Shown here one piece after another: positions 1 through 10,238 of a stretch of DNA of 64,000 nucleotides. Source of the DNA: an uncultured Bacteroidota bacterium (GTDB lineage Bacteria; Bacteroidota; Bacteroidia; Bacteroidales; P3); assembly GCA_902791695.1 (NCBI GenBank), contig CADAWR010000011.1, positions 17,779 to 81,778 on the forward strand, in the 5' to 3' direction. The notes beneath the pieces are model-generated. The model ran no database searches. It was not told the origin of the DNA and saw only the letters and a list, made by a program, of their open reading frames with translations. A program made the translations under genes and the position numbers. Each line of letters starts with the position of its first letter. Position 1 is the first letter of the stretch.

Positions 1-1438
1 TCTCCAGTGCAGTGAAGAGGCCTTCGCTTTCCATTGTCTCGAGCAGTTTGGTGGCATTGTGCAGCACTTCCTGCGCACGGCTCTTGATGATGCCGCCTTC
101 CTTGAACTCGACCTCTTCGCCGATATCCTTCATGTTGTTGAAGATATACTTGGCGTTCTCGATACTCAGGTAGCGGTCGCTCATGAAGGGCGTGTGGATA
201 GCCTCGGTAGGCATGCCGAGCAGCTGCAGACCCTGGTGCGTCCACTGGCCGATGACATTGAACAGAGCGTCCTGTATGTGGCCGCGGAAGATGTTGCCGG
301 TCATGAACTTCGTCGGGGGCATGTACTTCAGTGGAGCCTTGGGGAATATCTCGCGTATCATCTGTGCCTGCGCCAGCTCGTAGAGGAAGCCGTTCTCCAG
401 CATGGGGTCCATCTCGAAGGCGTGGCCAAGACCCATCTGCTCCTCGGGCAGGCCGGCCATCAGAGCCAGCTGCTCGTTGATGAGGTCCGAAGCCAGCACC
501 GTGTGAGCCTCCTCATAGGCGTCGGCGGTGGTCAGGTAGTTGTCCTCGCCGGTGTTGATGATAACGCCTGCGAAGCCGTTGATGATACGGCTCATATACT
601 GGTCGATCAGCGTGCGCTGCATATTGATGTCGCGGAAAAGGATGCCGTACAATGCATCGTTCAGCATCACGTCGAGGCCCTCGAGGGCGCCCATGGCGGC
701 AATCTCAGGCATGCAGAGGCCCGAGCAGTAGTTGCAGAGGCGTATGTAACGGCCAACCTCCTCGCCCACTTCGTCCAGGGCCTTGCGCATGATGCGGAAG
801 TTCTCCTGGGTGGCGAAGGTGCCGCCGAAACCCTCGGTCGTGGCGCCGTAGGGCACATAGTCGAGCAGCGACTGTCCGGTGGTGCGGATAACGGCAATGA
901 TGTCGGCACCCTGGCGGGCACCAGCCTGTGCCTGGACGACATCCTCATAGATGTTACCCGTGGCGACGATGATGTAGAGGTAGGGCTTCGAGCCCTCGCC
1001 TATCGTCTCGATGTACTTCTCGCGGCGCAGACGGTTGCCACGCACTTTCTCAATGGTTGCGTTGATTACAGGCTCCAAGGCCTTGTCGATCTCAGCCTTG
1101 GTGTGGACGGGCAGCTTGGTGATGTCGAGCGTGCCGGCAGCGATGGCCTCGGCAATCTGCTGCGGGCTCTTGCCGGTCTCCACCATGGCGTTGCCGACAT
1201 AGAACATCACACCCTCGCCGAGGACGCCTTTGCTCTTCAGCTCTTCGACCACCACATTGGGCATTGGCACATCGTTGGCGTCGATGCCGTCGATGCCTAG
1301 GAAGCGGCAAAGGGTGCGCTCCACAGCCACCGTGGTGTAGTCTTCAACGAAATCCTGCACCTGTCCGGCAATCCTGCGGGCCACATCGCGTGCATGCTCA
1401 ACCTCCACAAAATCAAGTCCTACTTTACTCTTTTGCAT
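1..1438 (-). CDS. kamD: D-lysine 5,6-aminomutase alpha subunit (3' end outside window)
   Basis: Subunit of the adenosylcobalamin- and PLP-dependent enzyme that moves the terminal amino group of D-lysine or beta-lysine to carbon 5 during lysine fermentation. The reverse-strand translation starts MQKSKVGLDFVEVEHARDVA and runs open to the window edge, about 479 codons of a family of roughly 515. Characteristic segments are IRTTGQSLLDYVPYGATTEG, RLCNYCSGLCMPEIAAMG and EEQMGLGHAFEMDPMLENG. The alpha subunit forms the TIM barrel; the cobalamin-binding beta subunit would be expected just outside the window, since this gene is transcribed leftward. The ATG at 1438 was chosen because a promoter lies about 50 bp upstream and no earlier in-frame start fits. 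Identification is by recognition of the family sequence. Confidence 0.93.
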   Translation of the reverse strand, partial: MQKSKVGLDFVEVEHARDVARRIAGQVQDFVEDYTTVAVERTLCRFLGIDGIDANDVPMPNVVVEELKSKGVLGEGVMFYVGNAMVETGKSPQQIAEAIAAGTLDITKLPVHTKAEIDKALEPVINATIEKVRGNRLRREKYIETIGEGSKPYLYIIVATGNIYEDVVQAQAGARQGADIIAVIRTTGQSLLDYVPYGATTEGFGGTFATQENFRIMRKALDEVGEEVGRYIRLCNYCSGLCMPEIAAMGALEGLDVMLNDALYGILFRDINMQRTLIDQYMSRIINGFAGVIINTGEDNYLTTADAYEEAHTVLASDLINEQLALMAGLPEEQMGLGHAFEMDPMLENGFLYELAQAQMIREIFPKAPLKYMPPTKFMTGNIFRGHIQDALFNVIGQWTHQGLQLLGMPTEAIHTPFMSDRYLSIENAKYIFNNMKDIGEEVEFKEGGIIKSRAQEVLHNATKLLETMESEGLFTALE

Positions 1439-1486
1439 TGTCTTTTATATTGTTTTATTAAATATTTTAGTATCTAAATCAAAATG

Positions 1487-1519
1487 CAAAGATACTAAAG
1501 TTTGCCGATATGGCAAAAT
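1487..1519 (-). promoter_or_regulatory. Bacteroidota-type promoter for kamD
   Basis: On the reverse strand TATCTTTG (1487-1494) matches the -7 box TAnnTTTG, and TTTTGCC (1513-1519) lies about 19 bp upstream as the -33 box. Confidence 0.7.
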
Positions 1520-1582
1520 TTTTTTTCTTACCGACATCAAAAAGCCGTTTCCCCTTCATCGCCGCCATGCCGGAGAGCCGGC

Positions 1583-1722
1583 GACGCTCCGTACCCCCTC
1601 CGTCTGTTCACCGGTTGTTCTACGATTGTTCACCGATTGTTCGACGGTTTTAAACGTAGAACAACCGGTGAACAACCGGCGAACAGACGGAGAGGGGACG
1701 GAGAGGGTATGGGGAGGATAGG
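1583..1722. repeat. 11-bp-periodic palindromic repeat element, copy 1
   Basis: Consecutive 11-bp units read GTTCACCGGTT, GTTCTACGATT, GTTCACCGATT and GTTCGACGGTT, then the inverted units AACCGGTGAAC and AACCGGCGAAC. The outer arms are CTCCGTCT and AGACGGAG. The whole forms a long imperfect inverted repeat between kamD and secA. Related copies are at 13277-13416, 27071-27190, 45095-45186 and 58765-58880. With the two flanking promoters it accounts for most of the 430-bp gap between the genes. Confidence 0.85.
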
Positions 1723-1784
1723 GTTTGGCACGCTTTTTGATGTAAAAAAAAGTGCAACGAAGGCCGGATATAAATAAAATTGTG

Positions 1785-1792
1785 TATCTTTG
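1785..1792 (+). promoter_or_regulatory. -7 box of the secA promoter
   Basis: TATCTTTG followed by CA matches TAnnTTTG. The transcript would start near 1798 and carry a leader of about 70 nt. No clear -33 TTTG is visible. Confidence 0.6.
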
Positions 1793-1868
1793 CAAGTTGC
1801 ACTGTGGTGCGGGACGCATCACAAACAATTGAATTGTATAATATTATATAGAGACATAAAATAGAGAC

Positions 1869-5183
<3,315 letters not shown>

Positions 5184-5207
5184 TCCACAAAGCAGCCAGT
5201 GTTTTAC

Positions 5208-5247
5208 CAGACTGGAAAAAAATTTATTTTGCCAGTCTGTTTTTTTT
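5208..5247 (+). terminator. Intrinsic terminator of secA
   Basis: Stem CAGACTGG (5208-5215) / CCAGTCTG (5232-5239) is followed by eight T. The 3' arm overlaps the -33 element of the next promoter. Confidence 0.8.
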
Positions 5248-5258
5248 ATGTACTTTTG
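5227..5258 (+). promoter_or_regulatory. Promoter of the lipoprotein gene at 5506
   Basis: -33 box TTTTGCC (5227-5233) and -7 box TACTTTTG (5251-5258) are separated by the normal spacing. Transcription should start near 5263, directly at the hairpin of the leader. Confidence 0.75.
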
Positions 5259-5263
5259 CACTT

Positions 5264-5505
5264 GATTCCGGAGAAGGAATCATGAAGCGTTATGCTCGAT
5301 CTGCTGATGAGAACCTAGGAAACTTTCAACAGCAATAAACAGGGTCGGTATAATGGTTCGCGCGTATGGCGTGGACTGTCAATCCATCTTTGTTTATTAT
5401 GGTTTTCCTAGGACCTTCATCAGCGAGAGGAACATACAGTGCCACGCTTTTGTTATTGATTGCCTGTTGCGGTACGGACAGGAGAATAAAAAACAAACAA
5501 ACAAA
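5264..5505 (+). ncRNA. Structured 5' leader with 5'-terminal hairpin and AGCGTTAT motif
   Basis: The presumed RNA begins with hairpin GATTCC-GGAGAA-GGAATC (5264-5281), four bases, then AGCGTTAT (5286-5293) and a three-codon mini-ORF ATG-AGA-ACC-TAG at 5307. An imperfect inverted repeat of about 21 bp (5303-5322 with 5404-5424) could close an 80-nt domain. The leader at 61537 repeats the hairpin, the spacing and the AGCGTTAT element. No known riboswitch core was recognised. This leader plus the terminator and promoter fill the 322-bp gap after secA. Confidence 0.5.
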
Positions 5506-6276
5506 ATGTTCAAAAGCATCAAAACAATGACATTGCTGCTTGCAGCGACAACCCTGCTTGCTGTTTCTTGTGGCAAGGACAACACCGAACCGGAAGCTAA
5601 TGGCGGTGGCTCTGCCGGGGGCACAGCCACACCAGCCATCACTGAATCCAGTATTATTGGAACATGGGGTTACAAAAGTACCCATGCGTTGACTGGCAAT
5701 GAGTTGGTGATTAAGGGCGACCATACGGTTACATTCGATGGGAAGACCTACAACTGGACTCTCACAGACAATCAGTTTGTCGCCAATGCAGGAAACTATT
5801 TCAAGATTGAGTTTACTATTAACGCCATCAACGAGAAGAGCATGGATATAAGCGGAGGAGCCAAGCGCTATAACGGCAGCAGTCAAGAATGGTACACAGA
5901 AAAGAATATGACGGGAACAGTTGTCAAAACAGTGACGGAGGTTCTCTCAGGTTTGCCGGATGACCTTGTTGTAGGAGACTGGGTGTTTTCCGGCACTCTT
6001 GGAAGCGGATGGCCGTTGCAAGTGTCAGACGACCATACCTGCGTTTGGAATTACAACTATACCAGCAATTGGAATACCGTGGGACCGGTCTTTAAGGCTC
6101 GTGGTACAGGCAACTTTCCGCGTTTTAAGATGCAGTTCACTGTAGATAGTGTAACCACATCGGCGACAAAGGCTATAATGTATGTCACCGGAGAATACAG
6201 AGATAGCGTATACCGCATATCTGGTTGGGAGGAAACAGGCAATGAACTTGTCGGTATGTTTACCAAGAGTTTCTAA
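5506..6276 (+). CDS. Two-domain lipocalin-like outer-membrane or surface lipoprotein
   Basis: Function unknown. The product begins MFKSIKTMTLLLAATTLLAV followed by SCGKD, a typical lipobox with the acylated Cys near residue 22. Two similar beta-rich halves follow, each opening with a G-x-W motif (IIGTWGYKS near residue 50, VVGDWVFSG near 150), as in lipocalin-like Bacteroidota lipoproteins. An upstream in-frame start at 5353 is rejected because the lipoprotein signal begins exactly at 5506. The gene is monocistronic between its own promoter and a strong bidirectional terminator, and its leader is unusually long. Confidence 0.75.
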   Translation: MFKSIKTMTLLLAATTLLAVSCGKDNTEPEANGGGSAGGTATPAITESSIIGTWGYKSTHALTGNELVIKGDHTVTFDGKTYNWTLTDNQFVANAGNYFKIEFTINAINEKSMDISGGAKRYNGSSQEWYTEKNMTGTVVKTVTEVLSGLPDDLVVGDWVFSGTLGSGWPLQVSDDHTCVWNYNYTSNWNTVGPVFKARGTGNFPRFKMQFTVDSVTTSATKAIMYVTGEYRDSVYRISGWEETGNELVGMFTKSF

Positions 6277-6286
6277 CACACAAATA

Positions 6287-6323
6287 AGCAGAGGGCCACA
6301 CATGTCATGTGTGGCCCTCTGCT
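6287..6323. terminator. Bidirectional intrinsic terminator
   Basis: A perfect 18-bp stem AGCAGAGGGCCACACATG with a one-base loop lies between two convergent genes and can serve both strands. Confidence 0.85.
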
Positions 6324-6339
6324 ATTAGTGAGTATTGGA

Positions 6340-6807
6340 TTACTCGCCGATATATTTACCATCAACCTCCCAGCTGAGGACTTTCACATCGGTTTCTTTC
6401 TTCCAGAAGAGGAAGCCGCTTTTCTTGGCTATGCGGGCCTGATAGGTCATCTTGTTGCGTACCTTGCGAACCCAGATGTCGGTGACATCATAGCCGGCGA
6501 ACAGGTGATTCACAGTGTCGCGCACGGCGGCAGGACAGTACTTGGTGTCGATGAAGTAGTGGGTCTCACTGCCCTTGCTGCTGAAGACCATAGCTTGACG
6601 ACTCTTTTCGGCGTCCAAATAGATTACCTTGAAGGTATTCTCGTCCATCTTATACCATTCCACATTGGTGGCATCTTTCACCTGACGCTGGAAGTCTTTA
6701 ACATAGCTCAGCTTGACGTCTTTCTCGGGCACAGACTTGTAATCCTGCGCAAAAGAAACTCCCTGAAGGAGCATAAGCGCTGCCACAAAAGCAAGTATCT
6801 TTTTCAT
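6340..6807 (-). CDS. PepSY-like (DUF2874-type) periplasmic protein
   Basis: A 155-residue exported protein with signal peptide MKKILAFVAALMLLQGVSFA. The mature part carries a core typical of the small beta-lactamase-inhibitor-like/PepSY-like proteins of Bacteroidota (VEWYKMDENTFKVIYLDAEK, then a second alpha-beta unit ending LSWEVDGKYIGE). Its role is not known; relatives are often bundled near two-component or stress genes, but none is adjacent here. A TATATTTG -7 box on the reverse strand at 6852-6859 gives it its own promoter. The family assignment rests on the overall pattern and is moderate. Confidence 0.7.
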   Translation of the reverse strand: MKKILAFVAALMLLQGVSFAQDYKSVPEKDVKLSYVKDFQRQVKDATNVEWYKMDENTFKVIYLDAEKSRQAMVFSSKGSETHYFIDTKYCPAAVRDTVNHLFAGYDVTDIWVRKVRNKMTYQARIAKKSGFLFWKKETDVKVLSWEVDGKYIGE

Positions 6808-6851
6808 ATTGTGTTTATTGTTATATTTATACAGTTGTTATTAACAGGATG

Positions 6852-6859
6852 CAAATATA
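6852..6859 (-). promoter_or_regulatory. -7 box for the PepSY-like gene
   Basis: Reverse-strand TATATTTG followed by CA lies 45 bp upstream of the ATG. Confidence 0.55.
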
Positions 6860-6874
6860 CGAAAATTATTTGTA

Positions 6875-7585
6875 TTACATATTTTGCATAAGATTTTGCA
6901 CCACTTTCTCTCCATCGCGGATTGCCTGCATAGACCAGTGGAGCTTTAGGTCGAGGAGATCGTCGTCGCTGAGCTGCCAATGGAGAGATGGTTCGCGGCG
7001 CATACGCTCGGTGAGGGAGAAGAGAGAGAGGGCTGCGCAGACACTGATGTTAAAACTCTCGGTGAAGCCGTACATAGGTATCTTTACATAAGCGTCGGCA
7101 CCGGCAATGGCTTCCTGTGTAAGACCGGTGAGTTCGGTACCGAAGACGAGTGCCGTTGGCTGACTGATGTCTAGGTCGCCAATCATGGTATCATTCTCAT
7201 GGGGCAATGTGGCCACAATACGATAGCCCTTGGCGTGCAGGTTCTTATAAACCTCCTGTATGGAAGAATAGCGGTAGTAGTCAACCCATTTTGCCGAGCC
7301 CACGGCTACGTCGCCTGCCGGATTAAAGGGGTTGTTGGACTCAACCACATGCACATCCTGGACACCGAAGCAGTCGCACGAACGCAGCACGGCAGCGGCG
7401 TTGTGGCTTTGGTATATATCCTCGAGCACGACACTGATGTGTCGGGTACGCAATGGCGCAAGGCGGTCAAAAAGGGATCGTTTATTCTCGCTAAAGAGGT
7501 CTGCAGCACGCTCATACAGTGCAGCTTTCTGGTCGGTACTGAGGGTCGCGAAGGGCGATGGAGTGTTGGGGTGTCGTTCTGGCAT
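6875..7585 (-). CDS. TrmH/SpoU-family RNA 2'-O-methyltransferase
   Basis: Probably methylates a ribose 2'-OH in tRNA (Gm18-type) or rRNA using SAM. The 236 residues show the three SPOUT motifs: NAAAVLRSCDCFG (motif 1, Asn and Arg catalytic), VFGTELTGLT (motif 2) and MYGFTESFNISVCAALSLF (motif 3, SAM knot). The N-terminal extension and C-terminal helix, and the absence of an L7Ae-like substrate domain, favour a TrmH-like tRNA enzyme over RlmB. It is divergent from the glycosyltransferase-like gene, with back-to-back promoters between them. Confidence 0.88.
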   Translation of the reverse strand: MPERHPNTPSPFATLSTDQKAALYERAADLFSENKRSLFDRLAPLRTRHISVVLEDIYQSHNAAAVLRSCDCFGVQDVHVVESNNPFNPAGDVAVGSAKWVDYYRYSSIQEVYKNLHAKGYRIVATLPHENDTMIGDLDISQPTALVFGTELTGLTQEAIAGADAYVKIPMYGFTESFNISVCAALSLFSLTERMRREPSLHWQLSDDDLLDLKLHWSMQAIRDGEKVVQNLMQNM

Positions 7586-7599
7586 ATTGTTTACGTGAA

Positions 7600-7637
7600 T
7601 TTTTTTGCAAAGATACGAAAAAATATTTGTATCTTTG
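7600..7637. promoter_or_regulatory. Divergent promoter pair
   Basis: Reverse-strand TATCTTTG (about 7607-7614) serves the methyltransferase gene. Forward TATCTTTG (7630-7637) serves the gene starting at 7679. Confidence 0.65.
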
Positions 7638-7678
7638 CACCTGAATATGTATTACGTTGTATAAGTACAACTTGCAAT

Positions 7679-8263
7679 ATGTTAGTAGGATACGAGGCAA
7701 ATAATGCATTGCGCAATAGTCACGAACTGGGCGATTTTGCGCGCAACTTGATAGAACGGCTCGCCACAGGGCGTGTCAACAGCTACCGCGCTCTGCTTTT
7801 TGCTACACGCATCAAGAAAGACTACCGCGGCTATTTCAGTGGATATTCCAATATTGGTACTTTTGTGCCCTTCGGATGGTCGCGCCTGATGCCGTCGTTA
7901 TGGATGCGCTATCGCCTCAACCCATGGCTTAAACTAGAGAAAGTCAAGATATTCCACGGCCTCAACGAGGAGTTACCCTACCATATCGACCGAGACATCA
8001 AGACCATCATCACCTGCTACGGCGTTGGCGAACACCACCGTACATCGCTCATGGACTCGTTTACATGGAAGAAGCGCATGGAATACTCCTTCAGCGCAGC
8101 CAATGTCATTGTAGCCGTCAGCGCAGAGGTGAAACAGCAACTTATTGACGCCGGTGTAACGCCGGAGAAGATTGTAATCATCGGAGGCAAGACTCCATAT
8201 GAGCTCACCGACCGTATGGTGGAGCAATACTTTGAGCTCTATTGTACGTTGGCAGGCAAGTGA
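7679..8263 (+). CDS. Stand-alone N-terminal half of a family 4 glycosyltransferase
   Basis: The 194-residue product resembles only the first GT-B lobe of the full enzyme encoded at 9087: both open with a G-Y/F-[DE]-A-[KN] strand, share IFHGLNEELP versus IYHGLSNELP, and end near the VSAEVKQQLIDAG helix with an IVIIGG strand. The donor-sugar-binding C-terminal lobe (E-x7-E region) is absent and the gene has a clean stop. It may be a decayed enzyme, a partner subunit or an acceptor-binding protein; the sequence cannot decide. The start at 7679 follows a TATCTTTG box by about 40 bp. Its 3' end overlaps the convergent GT2 gene by 25 bp. Confidence 0.7.
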   Translation: MLVGYEANNALRNSHELGDFARNLIERLATGRVNSYRALLFATRIKKDYRGYFSGYSNIGTFVPFGWSRLMPSLWMRYRLNPWLKLEKVKIFHGLNEELPYHIDRDIKTIITCYGVGEHHRTSLMDSFTWKKRMEYSFSAANVIVAVSAEVKQQLIDAGVTPEKIVIIGGKTPYELTDRMVEQYFELYCTLAGK

Positions 8264-9009
8264 TTGAGCTCACGCAGCCCAGCATATTTCATAAACGTGT
8301 AGAATGCCGACATACGACAGATGACGTATCCGGCATGACCGTCCATAAAGCCTCCCTTTAATATATAGTTACGGAAGAATGTCCAGCCAGGGCGGAACCA
8401 TACGCCAAAGGCCGACACTTTTTTTCCAGACTCATTGGCCTTGTGCGCCGCCAGCGATGCATAGTGAATCTGACGCCTTGCATAGTCGTCGAATGACTTG
8501 AACGAATAGTGTAGCAGATCGCCATTAATCTTCACCTGCCGCACCGCCTTGGCATAGCGTAACTCCTCATGCACAAGGCCGTCCCATGTAGCAACACCTT
8601 GATACCATAGGCGCACCCGTGCGTCAGGATACCAGCCGCAATGACGTATCCACTGTCCGCAGTAGTTGTTGAGACGGTTCACCGAGTACACCGTACCGCT
8701 GTCGAGTCCCTTCTCCTTAAGGGCAAGCAAGCTCTCGCGCAACTCTGGTGACAATGCCTCATCGGCGTCCATGCTCAGCAGCCATGGATGAGTGGCGAGA
8801 CTGTTGGCATAGTTCTTCTGCTCCGAATAGCCAGCCCAGTCATGATGCACAAAACGCACACCGGCAGACTGGCAGATGGCTTCGGTGGAATCGGTGGAAC
8901 CAGAATCAACCACCACCACCTCGTCTGCCACACCCTCCAGCGACTTTAAGCAGCGTCCAATGTTGCCCTCCTCGTCCTGTGTAATTATTACAGCGGTTAT
9001 CTTCTCCAT
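8239..9009 (-). CDS. Family 2 glycosyltransferase (LPS-core WaaE/KdtX type)
   Basis: Inverting GT-A enzyme, probably adding a hexose to the LPS inner core at the cytoplasmic membrane face. The 256 residues begin MEKITAVIITQDEEGNIGRC, with the nucleotide-sugar motif VVVDSGSTDST and the metal-binding DxD in LLSMDADEALSPE. A C-terminal membrane-associating segment (FFRNYILKGGFMDGHAGYVI) is typical of this subgroup. The ATG at 9009 is preferred over an upstream in-frame start because the conserved strand starts there. Neighbouring GT4 genes support an LPS or glycan role. Confidence 0.85.
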   Translation of the reverse strand: MEKITAVIITQDEEGNIGRCLKSLEGVADEVVVVDSGSTDSTEAICQSAGVRFVHHDWAGYSEQKNYANSLATHPWLLSMDADEALSPELRESLLALKEKGLDSGTVYSVNRLNNYCGQWIRHCGWYPDARVRLWYQGVATWDGLVHEELRYAKAVRQVKINGDLLHYSFKSFDDYARRQIHYASLAAHKANESGKKVSAFGVWFRPGWTFFRNYILKGGFMDGHAGYVICRMSAFYTFMKYAGLRELNHLPANVQ

Positions 9010-9069
9010 TTTCAATATGCTTTCGCGGTGCAAAGATACAAATATTTTTAGATATTGCAGAAAAAGTTG

Positions 9070-9077
9070 TACTTTTG
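9070..9077 (+). promoter_or_regulatory. -7 box of the GT4 gene
   Basis: TACTTTTG followed by CA lies only 10 bp before the ATG at 9087, so the mRNA may be nearly leaderless. Confidence 0.6.
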
Positions 9078-9086
9078 CAGCACAAA

Positions 9087-10238
9087 ATGAACGCCATGGT
9101 CATAGGATTCGACGCCAAGCGCGCAGCGCAGAACCGCACTGGACTGGGTAACTACAGCCGCTATATCGCACGTACCCTCAAGGAGTTCGCGCCAGACAAC
9201 GAGTACCTGCTCTTCATTCCCAATCCCAAAAGAGCGTCGCAGCTCGGCGACCTGCCCGACATCGCGGAATACACCCAGGTGACTCCCCGCACCGCCTTGG
9301 GGCGCCTCCTCCCTGCCCTATGGCGCACTGTGGCAATCACACGTGAACTGCGCCGACGCAAGGTCGACATCTACCACGGCCTGAGCAACGAGCTTCCCCT
9401 TGGCATACGCCGCGCCGGCTGCCGCTCCGTGGTCACCCTCCACGACGTCATCTTCCTGCACCAGCCGGAATACTACAAGCCCATCGACCGCTTCATCTAC
9501 CGCCTCAAGTTCCGCTACGCCGGCATGAAGGCCGACCGTGTAATCACCGTCAGCCATTTCTCCAAGCAGGAGCTCGTGCGCCTGCTGCATATCCCCGCCG
9601 ACAAGATTTCGGTCGTCTATCCCGGCCTGTACCTCGACTTCTCGAAGGTCACCGAATCCGACCGCACCGCCGTGCATGCACGATACAGCCTGCCCGCACG
9701 ATTCGTGCTCTACGTGGGCACTGTTGAAGAGCGCAAGAACATGATGCTCGTAGCCAAAGCCATGTACCTCATGCAGCAAGCCGAAACACTGCCCGACGAC
9801 ATGCGCATGGTGGTCATAGGGCGCCACACGCCCTATGCCGACACATTGCAGCGCTACCTCAACGCAAACGGCCTTGCCGGGCGGTTCCTGTTCCTTAACA
9901 ACGTAACCTTTGCCGACCTGCCTGCCTGCTACCAGCTGGCCGACGTGTTCGTCTACCCCTCACGTATCGAGGGCTTCGGCAGCCCCATGCTCGAGGCCGC
10001 TGCCGCAGGCGTACCTGCCATAGGCTGCACCGGTTCCAGCCTCGAGGAGGCCGGGGGCAACGGTGCCTTCTATGTGGAGCCCAACGATGCCAAAACCATG
10101 GCCGACCACCTGCTGGCCCTATGGAACGACGAAGCCCTGAGAAAGGAACGCTCCGCCATGGGGCTTGCCCATGCGGAGCGTTTCTCTGAGCGCCGTCTTT
10201 TCGACGACCTGATGGAGGTTTACAACAGTCTTATTTAA
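9087..10238 (+). CDS. Family 4 glycosyltransferase (GT-B)
   Basis: Retaining GT-B glycosyltransferase of the mannosyl/rhamnosyl type for LPS or surface polysaccharide. The N-lobe starts MNAMVIGFDAKRAAQNRTGL with the Gly-rich GLGNYSRY loop. The C-lobe shows YVGTVEERKNMMLVAKA, then VYPSRIEGFGSPMLEAAAAG, the E-x7-E donor-binding motif. The full length (about 383 residues) fits the family. The start was set at 9087 since the promoter box ends at 9077. The neighbour at 7679 looks like a half copy. The gene ends 8 bp inside the convergent deiminase gene. Confidence 0.92.
   Translation: MNAMVIGFDAKRAAQNRTGLGNYSRYIARTLKEFAPDNEYLLFIPNPKRASQLGDLPDIAEYTQVTPRTALGRLLPALWRTVAITRELRRRKVDIYHGLSNELPLGIRRAGCRSVVTLHDVIFLHQPEYYKPIDRFIYRLKFRYAGMKADRVITVSHFSKQELVRLLHIPADKISVVYPGLYLDFSKVTESDRTAVHARYSLPARFVLYVGTVEERKNMMLVAKAMYLMQQAETLPDDMRMVVIGRHTPYADTLQRYLNANGLAGRFLFLNNVTFADLPACYQLADVFVYPSRIEGFGSPMLEAAAAGVPAIGCTGSSLEEAGGNGAFYVEPNDAKTMADHLLALWNDEALRKERSAMGLAHAERFSERRLFDDLMEVYNSLI

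Noticed and set aside
59-1300. A 413-codon forward frame at the left edge
   Set aside because: Shadow of kamD, whose reverse-strand translation is a clear aminomutase.
5300-5325. Possible hammerhead ribozyme (CTGATGAG ... GGAAAC)
   Set aside because: The bases between the two core parts do not form stem II, and the other core strand is not found; kept only as part of the leader motif.
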